From the NCBI GenBank assembly GCA_964386435.1, contig CAYLSV010000116.1, positions 1 to 9,894 on the forward strand: a stretch of 9,894 bases of DNA. The letters run 5' to 3'. The position numbers were made by a program, and so were the translations under genes. Under the pieces are notes generated by a model, which did not search any database, was not told the origin of the DNA, and saw only the letters and a list, made by a program, of their open reading frames with translations. The DNA comes from CAYLSV01 sp964386435. GTDB lineage: Bacteria > Planctomycetota > Phycisphaerae > Tepidisphaerales > Tepidisphaeraceae. Every line of letters starts with the position of its first letter. Within the stretch, counting starts at the first letter, position 1. Shown in pieces: positions 1-6,091 of this stretch.

Positions 1-9
1 CCGTTCGTG

Positions 10-39
10 CGTAGCCCCGCCGCCCACGCGGCGGTGGGG
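10..39 (+). repeat. Dispersed palindromic repeat, copy 1
   Basis: This 30-bp unit has the pattern CGTAGC-N-CCGCCG-N6-CGGCGGTGGGG. The arms at 15-24 and 30-39 form a 10-bp hairpin with one G.T pair and a 5-nt loop. The same unit, with identical spacing and about 25 of 30 bases matching, lies in the opposite orientation at 7811-7840. Both copies are intergenic, so it behaves like a small REP-type or terminator-like genomic repeat. Copy number outside the window is unknown. Confidence 0.6.
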
Positions 40-113
40 GCCTCGGCGACGCACGCACTTCAGGACGGCCCGATGGAGGTCCGGGTTTGTCATTGCTGGG
101 CGAATCTTGTCGT

Positions 114-119
114 TATGCT
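114..119 (+). promoter_or_regulatory. Putative -10 box (TATGCT) before the zinc-knuckle membrane protein
   Basis: TATGCT matches four of six consensus positions and lies 10 nt before the ATG at 130. Transcription would then begin almost at the start codon. The same spacing is seen before several other genes here, and this helped choose 130 as the start. A TTGTCA at 87-92 could be the -35, but the 21-nt spacer is long. Confidence 0.35.
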
Positions 120-129
120 GCGGCCCATC

Positions 130-1923
130 ATGACGCTCCTTCACCTCGGTTTGTTCCTGATCCCGGCGGGCGTCGCGTTGCTGCTGGCCGGGCGCCGCGG
201 GCGGCGGGTGGGGGAACACCCGCACTGCACGCGATGCGGCTTCGACCTCCACGGCAGGCCGACGGAATCGACGCGGTGCCCGGAGTGCGGGCGGGGGCTG
301 GATGAGCCGAAGGCGGTGGCGACGGGACGGCGGGTCGTGCGGCGGGACTGGCTGGGTGCCGGGGCCATCACGCTGCTGCTCGGGCTAGCGTCGGCGGGGC
401 TGGTGGGGTGGCAGGCGTACCGGGCGTTCGATTGGTACGCCTGGAAGCCGACGGCGTGGCTGATCGACGACGCATTGGCCGCGACAGCCATGCCCGGCGA
501 GCCGAACGCGGCGGCGCTGCGGCGGCGCTATCAGGCGGACCAACTGGACGGTGACGAGGTCGTGGCACTGGCCGACGCGGTTCTGACGGTGCAGGGCGAC
601 CGGGCGGGGCCGTGGACGGGCGATTGGCCGGCGTTGCTGCAACGAATGGTTGAGCGAAACCACCTGGCGCCGGCGCAACGGCGGACGATGCTGGAGAACT
701 CTGTGACGGTTGACGTCGCCGTCCGGCCCGTGCTGCGGCGGGGGCAGGCGTGGCGGACGGCGTGGGACGTGAAGGTGGATCGGCTGCACGGGGTGTGGTC
801 GGTGCGGTTTCACGCCACCAACGCCGAGCCGGTGACGCTCGGCGGCGTGGAGGTTCGGGCGGCGGAGACGGTGCTGGACGGCAGCAGCGAGCCGCGAAAC
901 GTCGGCGTCGGCTTCAGCGGCGGGTCGGGGGTGGTGCAGAACTGGCCGGGTGAGGACGTGCCGCTCGGGCCGACGACGCTGGCGACGACGATGTGCTGTC
1001 GGATCGGCCTCGTTATGCCGGGGGACGCGTTGGACAAGGTGCGGTTGGAGGAGCTTTTGGTGCCGATCGAGGTGCCGGTGGAGGTGGTGGCGGCGGACGC
1101 AGTGGTCGACGAGTTCGTAATCGAGCCGGGCTTGCGGCGGGCGGTGCAGGAGGCGGTGCGGCGGGTGCGGGTGGAGGACGATCCGGACCGGGACAAACGC
1201 TCGGTGGTGTGGCTCGACTTCGGCGAGCTGCCAATGGATCTGGCGATGCGGGTGCTCGTGCGGCAGGGCGACCGTGAGTGGGCCGGGCACACGCTGCGGC
1301 AGGAGGTCGGCGAGACAGGGTGGACGCGGGTGCGGGGCCTGCGGGGCGTGCCGGCGGGGGAGGTCGACGTCGTCCTGCGGCCGGATCAGGCGGCGGCGGA
1401 TTCGCGGATGGAGCTTGGCACGTACTGGGGCGAGGAGATCGTCGTGCCGGGCGTGATCGTGAACGCGCCGTACGAGGCGGCGTTCGATCGGGACGCGTCG
1501 CTCGCCAAGGCGGTGGAGCGGGCGGTGACGCTGTCGGACGTGAGCGACAACAGCCACGACAAGACTCGGCGTTTCTCGGCGACGCTGCGGGTAAACGGGT
1601 CGCCGGTGACGATGGCGTACCGGATCGAGGTGCGGGCCGGCGAGTGGATCGGCGTCGAGCGGCACGATGATCTGCGGGCCAGTTTCGGCGACAACACGGG
1701 CTACACCGGCGGCTCGTTCCCGCTGCCGCCGGCGGGGGAGGCTGGGGACGTGGTGGACGTCTGGCTCATCCCCGATTCGGCGTGGGAGCAGTTTGCCGAC
1801 GAGGGCGACCCGTTGCCGTGGGGGTTCCCGCTGGTGTTCGAAGGTGTCCGGGTGCCGCCAGCGGGGGAGGCGTTCGAGCCGCGGCACCCGCGGGCCGTGG
1901 TCGCGTCGGGTGAAGCGGAGTAG
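130..1923 (+). CDS. Large membrane-anchored zinc-knuckle protein, function unknown
   Basis: This is a 597-residue protein of unrecognised function. Residues 1-20 form a hydrophobic segment. A four-cysteine knuckle follows (C33, C36, C50, C53; CTRCGFDL...RCPECG). A second hydrophobic segment spans about 74-94. The remaining roughly 500 residues look soluble, rich in beta-type sequence and Val/Arg/Asp, with no catalytic motif I recognise. The CxxCGxDL...CPECG knuckle followed by a transmembrane helix is a recurrent N-terminal module in planctomycete membrane proteins (family knowledge, recalled). I chose the ATG at 130 because it starts directly at the first hydrophobic segment and sits 10 nt after a -10-like box. 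ATGs at 73 and 115 and the GTG at 7 are alternatives; the last would read through a palindromic repeat. It is convergent with frr, with 8 bp between the stops. Confidence 0.75.
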   Translation: MTLLHLGLFLIPAGVALLLAGRRGRRVGEHPHCTRCGFDLHGRPTESTRCPECGRGLDEPKAVATGRRVVRRDWLGAGAITLLLGLASAGLVGWQAYRAFDWYAWKPTAWLIDDALAATAMPGEPNAAALRRRYQADQLDGDEVVALADAVLTVQGDRAGPWTGDWPALLQRMVERNHLAPAQRRTMLENSVTVDVAVRPVLRRGQAWRTAWDVKVDRLHGVWSVRFHATNAEPVTLGGVEVRAAETVLDGSSEPRNVGVGFSGGSGVVQNWPGEDVPLGPTTLATTMCCRIGLVMPGDALDKVRLEELLVPIEVPVEVVAADAVVDEFVIEPGLRRAVQEAVRRVRVEDDPDRDKRSVVWLDFGELPMDLAMRVLVRQGDREWAGHTLRQEVGETGWTRVRGLRGVPAGEVDVVLRPDQAAADSRMELGTYWGEEIVVPGVIVNAPYEAAFDRDASLAKAVERAVTLSDVSDNSHDKTRRFSATLRVNGSPVTMAYRIEVRAGEWIGVERHDDLRASFGDNTGYTGGSFPLPPAGEAGDVVDVWLIPDSAWEQFADEGDPLPWGFPLVFEGVRVPPAGEAFEPRHPRAVVASGEAE

Positions 1924-1930
1924 CCTCCGC
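1915..1930. terminator. Small hairpin between convergent genes, possible bidirectional terminator
   Basis: GCGGAG (1915-1920) and CTCCGC (1925-1930) are perfect inverted repeats around a 4-nt loop that contains the TAG stop of the upstream gene. It sits exactly at the junction with the end of frr. No T-run follows on either strand, so intrinsic termination would be weak; this is a structural observation more than a firm call. Confidence 0.3.
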
Positions 1931-1931
1931 G

Positions 1932-2492
1932 TCAGACCTCCATCACCTCGGCCGTCTTTTTGTCGACGCTCTCGACGATCATGCCTTCGTACTTGCTCGT
2001 CAGGTCCTGGATTTCCGCCTTGCCCTTCTTGGCGTCGTCTTCGGTGATCTCGCTGGCTTTTTCTTCTTTGTCCAGCGTCTTGTTGGCGTCGCGGCGGGCG
2101 TTGCGGATGGTGATTTTCATCTTCTCGCCCAAATCCTTGATCAGGTTCGCCATCTGCTTGCGGCGTTCGGTGCTCATCGACGGCAGGTTGATGCGGACCT
2201 GCTTGTCCTCGACCACCGGGTTGACGCCGAGCTTGCTGGTTTCGATCGCCTGCTTGATGACGGCCACGTCGCCGGGGCTGAACGGGCGGATCAGGATCTG
2301 CGTCGCCTCGGGGATGCTGATGGCGGCAATGCTCTTGAGCTCGGTGGGGCTGCCGTAGTAGTCGGCGCGGATGCCCTCGACCAGCGCCGGGCTGGCCCGG
2401 CCGGTGCGGATGCCGCGCAGCTCGCCGCGGAGGTGGTCCACGGCCTTTTCCATGTGTTCTTCGGCTTCGAGCAGGACGTCGTCGAGGGGCAT
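1932..2492 (-). CDS. frr: Ribosome recycling factor
   Basis: The gene encodes ribosome recycling factor, which with EF-G splits post-termination ribosomes. The 186-residue product has the usual family length (about 185) and spans the whole family. It shows the N-terminal helix with LRGELRGIRTGRASPAL, then SIAAISIPEATQILIRPF, the long VRINLPSMSTERRKQMANLI segment, and the charged C-terminal helix with ITIRNARRDANK. I chose the ATG at 2492 (MPLDDVLLEAEE) because family similarity begins there. The frame stays open far upstream but overlaps pyrH and is not coding. No clear Shine-Dalgarno site is visible. It lies 53 bp downstream of pyrH on the same strand, the conserved pyrH-frr pairing, so co-transcription is likely. 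Rpl/tsf partners of that operon are absent here. Confidence 0.97.
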   Translation of the reverse strand: MPLDDVLLEAEEHMEKAVDHLRGELRGIRTGRASPALVEGIRADYYGSPTELKSIAAISIPEATQILIRPFSPGDVAVIKQAIETSKLGVNPVVEDKQVRINLPSMSTERRKQMANLIKDLGEKMKITIRNARRDANKTLDKEEKASEITEDDAKKGKAEIQDLTSKYEGMIVESVDKKTAEVMEV

Positions 2493-2545
2493 GTGGGGTT
2501 CCGAAGTGAAGAGTGATGAGTTGGGAAGCGATGGGCGGCCAAAGG

Positions 2546-3247
2546 TTAGTGGCCGTCGCGGCTGACGGTGGTGCCGACGTCTTCGCCGCGGACGACGCGA
2601 AGGATATTGCCTTGCTCGGCCATGTCGAAGACGACGACGTTGACGTTGTTTTCCTCGCACAGCGTGAAGGCGGCGGTGTCCATCACCTTCAGCCGCTTCT
2701 CGATCGCTTCGGCGTAGCTGACTTGATCGTACCGCTTGGCGTCGGTGTGCTTTTTCGGGTCCTTGTCGTAGATGCCGTCGACCTTGGTCGCCTTGAGCAG
2801 CACGTCGGCGTGGATCTCCGCCGAGCGGAGGGCCGCGCAGGTGTCGGTGGTGAAGTGCGGGTTGCCGGTGCCGGCGGCGAGGATGATCGCCCGGCCTTTC
2901 TCCAGATGCCGGATCGCTTTGCGGCGGATGAACGGCTCGCAGACCCGGCTGATCGACAACGCGCTCAGCACTCGCGTCGGCCGGCCAAGACTTTCCATCG
3001 CCTCCTGCAGCGCCAACGCGTTCATGACCGTGCCGAGCATGCCGATGTAGTCGGCGGTCGCGCGTGGGAAGCCGTCGCTGGCGAAGGTGGCCCCGCGGAT
3101 CAGGTTGCCGCCGCCGACAACCACGGCCAGCTCCACACCGGCGTCGGCGACCTCGACGCACTGCCGGGCAATCTCCCGCAGCGGTTCCCGCTCAATGCCG
3201 AACCCGCCCTCGCCGCTGAACGCCTCGCCGCTGATCTTCAGCAGCAC
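2546..3247 (-). CDS. pyrH: UMP kinase
   Basis: This is UMP kinase (UMP + ATP to UDP + ADP) of the amino-acid-kinase fold, cytosolic and normally hexameric. The 233 residues show the N-terminal LLKISGEA strand, VVVGGGNLIRG, the ATADYIGMLGTVMNALAL region, AAGTGNPHFTTDTCAALR, LLKATKVDGIYDKDPKK and the C-terminal VVFDMAEQGN. These are classic PyrH motifs in the right order. The start is uncertain. GTG at 3247 is the only canonical in-frame start, but it gives a protein beginning right on the first strand, whereas homologues usually have 8-12 more residues. The frame continues upstream as ...VIVPDLRR, without ATG, GTG or TTG. ATT at 3268 or CTG at 3274, the latter 9 nt after a GGGAGG, are unusual alternatives. 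It pairs with frr downstream and is divergent from aroK. Confidence 0.95.
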   Translation of the reverse strand: MLLKISGEAFSGEGGFGIEREPLREIARQCVEVADAGVELAVVVGGGNLIRGATFASDGFPRATADYIGMLGTVMNALALQEAMESLGRPTRVLSALSISRVCEPFIRRKAIRHLEKGRAIILAAGTGNPHFTTDTCAALRSAEIHADVLLKATKVDGIYDKDPKKHTDAKRYDQVSYAEAIEKRLKVMDTAAFTLCEENNVNVVVFDMAEQGNILRVVRGEDVGTTVSRDGH

Positions 3248-3291
3248 GCGGCGGAGGTCCGGGACAATGACCAGACGACCTACCCTCCCCC
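3248..3291. promoter_or_regulatory. Compact divergent pyrH-aroK control region
   Basis: Only 44 bp separate the annotated starts of pyrH (minus) and aroK (plus), so both promoters must overlap each other or the coding sequences. On the plus strand TACCCT (3281-3286) lies 5 nt before the aroK GTG and could serve as a -10 for a leaderless message. On the minus strand the same bases read GGGAGGGTAGG, which could be a ribosome binding site for an earlier pyrH start. Neither assignment is firm. Confidence 0.35.
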
Positions 3292-3825
3292 GTGCCCCCG
3301 CCCGTCCTCATCGGCTACCGCGGCAGCGGCAAGACGACGATCGGGCGACTGCTTGCCGACGCCAGTGGCGTGCCGTTGCTCGACACGGATCAACTGGTCA
3401 TCGACGCTGCCGGCAAGTCGATCGCCGACATCTTTCAGGACGAGGGCGAACCGCATTTTCGAGCGCTGGAAGAGCAAGCCGTCGCCGAGGCGGTGGGGCA
3501 ACACGCCGTGGTGGCCACCGGCGGCGGGGCGGTTCTGCGGGAGGCCAACCGGCGGCAACTCGCCACCCGCACCGTGGTTTACCTCAAGGCCGACGTCGCG
3601 ACGCTTGCCGCCCGCATCGCCGCCGACGGCCCCGGCAGGCCGAGTCTGACAGGCGACGGCCCGGCCGCCGAGGTCGCCGCGGTGCTTGCCGAGCGGGAAC
3701 CGATTTACGAATCGCTTGCCGATGTCACGGTCGACGCCGCTGAATCTCCGGCTGCGCTCGTGGCCAGACTGCTCGCGACGTGGGGAGGGTGTTTGATGGA
3801 TGACACAACTGCTGATCCGGTGTAG
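3292..3825 (+). CDS. aroK: Shikimate kinase
   Basis: The gene encodes shikimate kinase, which phosphorylates shikimate with ATP in the chorismate pathway; it is a cytosolic P-loop enzyme. In 177 residues all signature sites are present. The Walker A is GYRGSGKT (8-15). The DTD motif (D31, D33) and R57 bind metal and shikimate. A GGG motif lies at 77-79, the LID arginine is R116 in GRPSL, and R135 lies in the AEREPIYE motif. The length fits the family (about 170-180). The start is GTG at 3292; the protein begins directly on the first strand (PPPVLIGY), as in other AroK proteins, so the start is likely correct although no Shine-Dalgarno site is seen. It is divergent from pyrH, and its TAG stop lies inside the probable -10 of the next gene. 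Confidence 0.94.
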   Translation: MPPPVLIGYRGSGKTTIGRLLADASGVPLLDTDQLVIDAAGKSIADIFQDEGEPHFRALEEQAVAEAVGQHAVVATGGGAVLREANRRQLATRTVVYLKADVATLAARIAADGPGRPSLTGDGPAAEVAAVLAEREPIYESLADVTVDAAESPAALVARLLATWGGCLMDDTTADPV

Positions 3826-3828
3826 TCT
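3800..3828 (+). promoter_or_regulatory. Putative promoter of the acidic lipoprotein gene
   Basis: ATGACA (3800-3805, five of six -35 positions) is followed after 17 bp by TAGTCT (3823-3828, three of six -10 positions). The -10 overlaps the aroK stop codon and is 9 nt before the downstream ATG, with no ribosome binding site between. This fits a leaderless transcript, but readthrough from aroK is also possible because the genes are only 12 bp apart. Confidence 0.4.
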
Positions 3829-3837
3829 GGGCAGACC

Positions 3838-4389
3838 ATGATGAAACACATGAACCGCGTGAAAATGCTCAGCCTCGCCGCCACCGCCGCGCTGGGGGTC
3901 GGGCTGGTTGCCGGCTGCGAGGCCGAGACGGATGGCCCTGCCGATGCCGCCGAAGACGCCGCCGAGGCGTCGGCCAACGCTCAGGAGGAGCTGGCTGAGG
4001 GCCGCGCCGAGGCCGATGCCGCGCTCGCCGACTCGGTGAAAGACGCCACCGATGACCTGGCCGCCGGCGCTCAGGATGCGCTGGACGACGCCGAGGACGC
4101 GGTCGAGAACGCCATGGACGACTTGCCGGACCTGGACAGCGTGGACTTGACCCAGCTCGACGGCGAGAGCCTGCTGGGCCGCGTCGAGGAGATGATCGAG
4201 CGGGCCAAGGGATTGATCAGCGACGGCAAGTTTGACCAGGCCAAGACGCTGCTCGACAAGCTCGACGGCGTGAAGGGCAAGCTGCCCGAGGCGGTCGTCA
4301 GCCAGATCGACGCCGCCCGCGGCTTGCTCGACCAAGCGACCAGCCTCGGCGGCGGCGCCGAAGCCGTCGGCGGCATGCTGGGCAAGTAA
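3838..4389 (+). CDS. Small acidic, alanine-rich lipoprotein, function unknown
   Basis: The product is 183 residues. It has a basic N-terminus, a hydrophobic stretch (LSLAATAALGVGLVAG) and a lipobox LVAGC, so it should be exported and lipid-anchored at the cysteine. The mature part is dominated by Ala, Asp and Glu with few aromatics and reads as one long helical, possibly coiled region. The end (about 100-183) is less acidic, with LDGESLLGRVEEMIERAKGL and a similar second stretch ending VVSQIDAARGLLDQ. No enzyme motif is visible. Composition resembles structural or spacer-type envelope lipoproteins, but that is only an analogy. ATG codons at 3838, 3841 and 3850 could all start it; 3838 is the first after the putative -10. 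It lies 12 bp after aroK. Confidence 0.75.
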   Translation: MMKHMNRVKMLSLAATAALGVGLVAGCEAETDGPADAAEDAAEASANAQEELAEGRAEADAALADSVKDATDDLAAGAQDALDDAEDAVENAMDDLPDLDSVDLTQLDGESLLGRVEEMIERAKGLISDGKFDQAKTLLDKLDGVKGKLPEAVVSQIDAARGLLDQATSLGGGAEAVGGMLGK

Positions 4390-4463
4390 ACCCTTGAGTC
4401 AGGGAAGCCGCGTGGAATCGTTCCGGAGGGCGTGTCCGATGCAACATTCCGCCGATCGTGCGT

Positions 4464-4469
4464 TATAGT
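4464..4469 (+). promoter_or_regulatory. Putative -10 box (TATAGT) before the triple zinc-ribbon gene
   Basis: TATAGT matches five of six consensus positions and ends 10 nt before the ATG at 4480, so the predicted transcript starts within a few nucleotides of the start codon. No good -35 is visible 16-18 bp upstream (the region around 4440-4446 reads TGCAACA). It lies in the 90-bp gap after the lipoprotein gene, which otherwise shows only weak small hairpins. Confidence 0.45.
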
Positions 4470-4479
4470 CCGGCGGCAG

Positions 4480-5316
4480 ATGCCGGTGTTCGCTTGCAAA
4501 ACCTGTGGCACGCGCCTGACGGCCGAGGACGAGATGATCGGCCGCGAGGTGCGGTGCCCGACGTGCATGACCGTCAGCACCGTGCCGCAGGCCAAAGTCG
4601 AGCAGCCGGTGCCCGTGGCCGGCCGGGCGACGTACGACCTGGGCGACCACGACGACGCCGGCGGTAGGGCGTCGTCGCCGCCACCGACGAGGTCGCGGGG
4701 ACTGAGCGACGAAGTCAAGAACACGTACCGCCAGACCGTCAGCCGCGGCCGGCGGTACGGCTTCAACTGCCAGCACTGTTCAAGCCGCCTGGAGGCCACC
4801 GAGGACAAGGCCGGCGACGAGGGGCAGTGCCCGACGTGCGGCAAGACGATTATCATCCCGATCCTCGACCGCTACGGCCGGCTGATCGATCCGATGACCG
4901 GCAAGGTCATCAAGCAGGACCCGCACCCGGTCCACGCCTATGCCGCCGCCGGGGATCGGGCCCCGCGGATTTTGCGGCAAGGCGACGGCAAGCAGGTGAT
5001 CCGGTGCACCAAGTGCGCGTCGGTAAACGACATCGCGGCCAACAACTGCAAAAGCTGCGGCATGCCGTTCACGATGGAGGGCACCACGCTGGAGGCCGCC
5101 GGGGCGAGCAACGGGTTCAGCGTTGCCGCCCTCGTGCTGGGCATCATCGGGCTTCCGGCGTTTTGCACCGTGATCCCGTCGCTCCTGGCGATCATCTTCG
5201 GCATCATCGGCGTGAGCCAAAGCGGCGACGGCGGCGGCGGCAAAGGGTTGGCCATCGCCGGCATCATCTGCGGCGGCATCGGCCTGCTGCTGGGTTTGAT
5301 GTTTTACGTGAGTTGA
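4480..5316 (+). CDS. Triple zinc-ribbon membrane protein with DUF4190-like C-terminus
   Basis: The product is 278 residues with a clear domain order. Zinc ribbon 1 uses C6, C9, C26 and C29 (FACKTCG...RCPTC). A Pro/Ser/Arg linker follows. Zinc ribbon 2 uses C97, C100, C117 and C120 (FNCQHC...QCPTCG) and resembles the first, suggesting internal duplication. Zinc ribbon 3 uses C176, C179, C190 and C193 (RCTKC...CKSCG). The C-terminus (about 212-277) has two hydrophobic segments separated by a Gly-rich loop (SGDGGGGKG), the layout of DUF4190 membrane domains. Function is unknown; the ribbons probably face the cytoplasm and bind protein or nucleic acid (inference). I chose ATG 4480 because the first ribbon begins at once and a -10 box lies 10 nt upstream; GTG at 4432 would add 16 unrelated residues across that box. 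Confidence 0.85.
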   Translation: MPVFACKTCGTRLTAEDEMIGREVRCPTCMTVSTVPQAKVEQPVPVAGRATYDLGDHDDAGGRASSPPPTRSRGLSDEVKNTYRQTVSRGRRYGFNCQHCSSRLEATEDKAGDEGQCPTCGKTIIIPILDRYGRLIDPMTGKVIKQDPHPVHAYAAAGDRAPRILRQGDGKQVIRCTKCASVNDIAANNCKSCGMPFTMEGTTLEAAGASNGFSVAALVLGIIGLPAFCTVIPSLLAIIFGIIGVSQSGDGGGGKGLAIAGIICGGIGLLLGLMFYVS

Positions 5317-5319
5317 TGA

Positions 5320-5393
5320 TTTGTCATTGGTCCTTTGTCCTTTGTCCTTTGTCGGAGCGGAGAAGGAACCAAGAACAAAGGACCAATGACAAA
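5320..5393. repeat. Low-GC inverted-repeat tract with heptamer repeats in a convergent gap
   Basis: Arms at 5320-5338 and 5375-5393 are perfect 19-bp inverted repeats (TTTGTCATTGGTCCTTTGT and its complement), with a 36-nt middle. The left side contains three consecutive copies of TCCTTTG (5331-5351). The GC content is far below that of the flanking genes. It fills nearly all of the 83-bp gap between two convergent genes. Transcribed from either side it would fold into a long stem, so it could act as a bidirectional transcription end. Similar GTCATTGGTC/TTTGTC tracts occur between genes in other bacteria (recalled, not checked). Confidence 0.75.
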
Positions 5394-5399
5394 GAACAA

Positions 5400-5858
5400 C
5401 TACGCCGCCAACGGCTGGACGCTCAGGTACAGCTTCAGCATGCCGCGGTCCAGATCCTGCATGTCCAGCAGGCGGCCGCCGATCTCGCAACGGCCCTCGG
5501 GCAGGTTGATCACGCGGGCGACTTCCATCCATCCGACCCACTCGTTGCTCGGCTCTAGCCCCTCGGCGGCGTTGGCGAACGGCCGCAGCCCCGACACCTC
5601 GGGCAGTCGCAGTCGCAGCCGCAGGTGCGTGGCCGGGTGAAACTCCCCCGGCTCGCACTCGATCCGCACGCCGCCGGCCGACAAATCGACCAACCGGCCA
5701 AGATGCCGGGCCTCGTTGCGGTAGCCGTCCCACCGCTCGACGATCACGTCCCGCAGCGACAAATCGTGCCGGCGGTCGCGGCGACGGTCGAACCCGACCG
5801 GCAGCTTCATGGAACTAGGGGCGTCGTCTCGGGTCTTTTTGCTCAGGAGCATGGCCAT
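5400..5858 (-). CDS. PilZ-domain protein, probable c-di-GMP binder
   Basis: The product is 152 residues and consists mainly of one PilZ domain, the receptor fold for the second messenger cyclic di-GMP. Both binding motifs are visible: the arginine motif in FDRRRDRRHDL (R26 and R30 fit RxxxR) and DLSAGG at 58-63 (DxSxxG). Beta strands follow (VRIECEPGEF, HLRLRLRLPEV, EWVGWMEVARVINL, CEIGGRLLDM), as expected for the barrel. There is no transmembrane segment or second output domain, so it should be a free-standing adaptor whose partner is unknown. Start is uncertain: ATG at 5858, 5852 or 5810. The last removes a Lys/Asp/Ser tail and begins MKLPVGFDRRR, close to the motif. No ribosome binding site decides it. 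It is convergent with the zinc-ribbon gene. Confidence 0.82.
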   Translation of the reverse strand: MAMLLSKKTRDDAPSSMKLPVGFDRRRDRRHDLSLRDVIVERWDGYRNEARHLGRLVDLSAGGVRIECEPGEFHPATHLRLRLRLPEVSGLRPFANAAEGLEPSNEWVGWMEVARVINLPEGRCEIGGRLLDMQDLDRGMLKLYLSVQPLAA

Positions 5859-5913
5859 GATGATTCCGTTCGTGGCGGGGCTGGAGGCGGGGGTGATGCC
5901 GTCGGCGGGTGCC

Positions 5914-5934
5914 GGACGAAGCGATCCTTCGTCC
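5914..5934. repeat. Perfect 8-bp inverted repeat upstream of the PilZ gene
   Basis: GGACGAAG (5914-5921) and CTTCGTCC (5927-5934) flank a 5-nt spacer CGATC. The perfect dyad lies about 55 bp upstream of the PilZ start and about 160 bp upstream of the M48 start. It could be an operator for a dimeric regulator or an RNA hairpin. There is no T-run on either side, so it is not an obvious terminator. Confidence 0.45.
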
Positions 5935-6078
5935 AGAGCATCGACCTACTCACGGCGGCACTTTGGGTACAATGTGCAATCTGACGGGGCAACGCGACTC
6001 TTCGTCGGATGGTTGTACCGGCTGTGTGGCTCGTCTCACGCCCTGGGTTTCGAGGTGTCCATGAGGCGTGAATCAAGC

Positions 6079-6084
6079 TAATCT
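6079..6084 (+). promoter_or_regulatory. Putative -10 box (TAATCT) before the M48 lipoprotein gene
   Basis: TAATCT lies 7 nt before the ATG at 6092, matching the placement seen before other genes in this window. A GTGTCC at 6055-6060 is 18 bp upstream and would be a poor -35. It competes with TACAAT at 5968-5973, which would give a leader of about 110 nt. Confidence 0.3.
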
Positions 6085-6091
6085 ACCGATC

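Larger units (their letters stand above)
1..129. other. Non-coding leader upstream of the first gene
   Basis: The reading frame of the downstream gene stays open back to position 7, but I treat this stretch as non-coding. It contains a 30-bp palindromic repeat (10-39) that recurs in an intergenic region at 7811-7840. The next part, 40-113, shows no recognisable gene. A possible promoter lies at its 3' end: TTGTCA at 87-92 and TATGCT at 114-119, although the 21-nt spacing is longer than ideal. Confidence 0.5.
5859..6091. other. Divergent intergenic region between PilZ and M48 genes
   Basis: This 233-bp region holds no gene I can support. It carries a perfect 8-bp inverted repeat (5914-5921 and 5927-5934), a TACAAT -10-like box at 5968-5973 on the plus strand with no clear -35, and a second -10-like TAATCT at 6079-6084 just before the M48 start. 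I see no convincing promoter for the PilZ gene on the minus strand. Confidence 0.5.

Noticed and set aside
385..1887. 500-codon open frame on the minus strand opposite the first gene
   Set aside because: Its product is dominated by Arg, His and Pro, typical of an antisense frame in GC-rich DNA, and it overlaps a coherent gene with two membrane segments and a zinc knuckle.
2493..3161. Upstream extension of frr to a 409-residue protein
   Set aside because: The extra part is an out-of-frame reading of pyrH with Arg-rich composition; RRF similarity begins precisely at the ATG at 2492.
2513..3649. 378-codon plus-strand frame across pyrH and aroK
   Set aside because: It reads antisense to pyrH and then out of frame through aroK; no domain is recognisable.
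3280..4335. 351-codon minus-strand frame opposite aroK and the lipoprotein
   Set aside because: It is antisense to two well-supported genes and its sequence has the His/Gly/Arg bias of a shadow frame.
5320..5393. CRISPR array or insertion-sequence end
   Set aside because: Repeat units are 7 bp without spacers, there is no cas gene or transposase, and no target-site duplication is visible.
5335..5640. Small plus-strand frames starting in the CCTTTGT tract
   Set aside because: The peptide text comes from the inverted-repeat tract and then runs antisense to the PilZ gene; a well-known type of spurious small protein.
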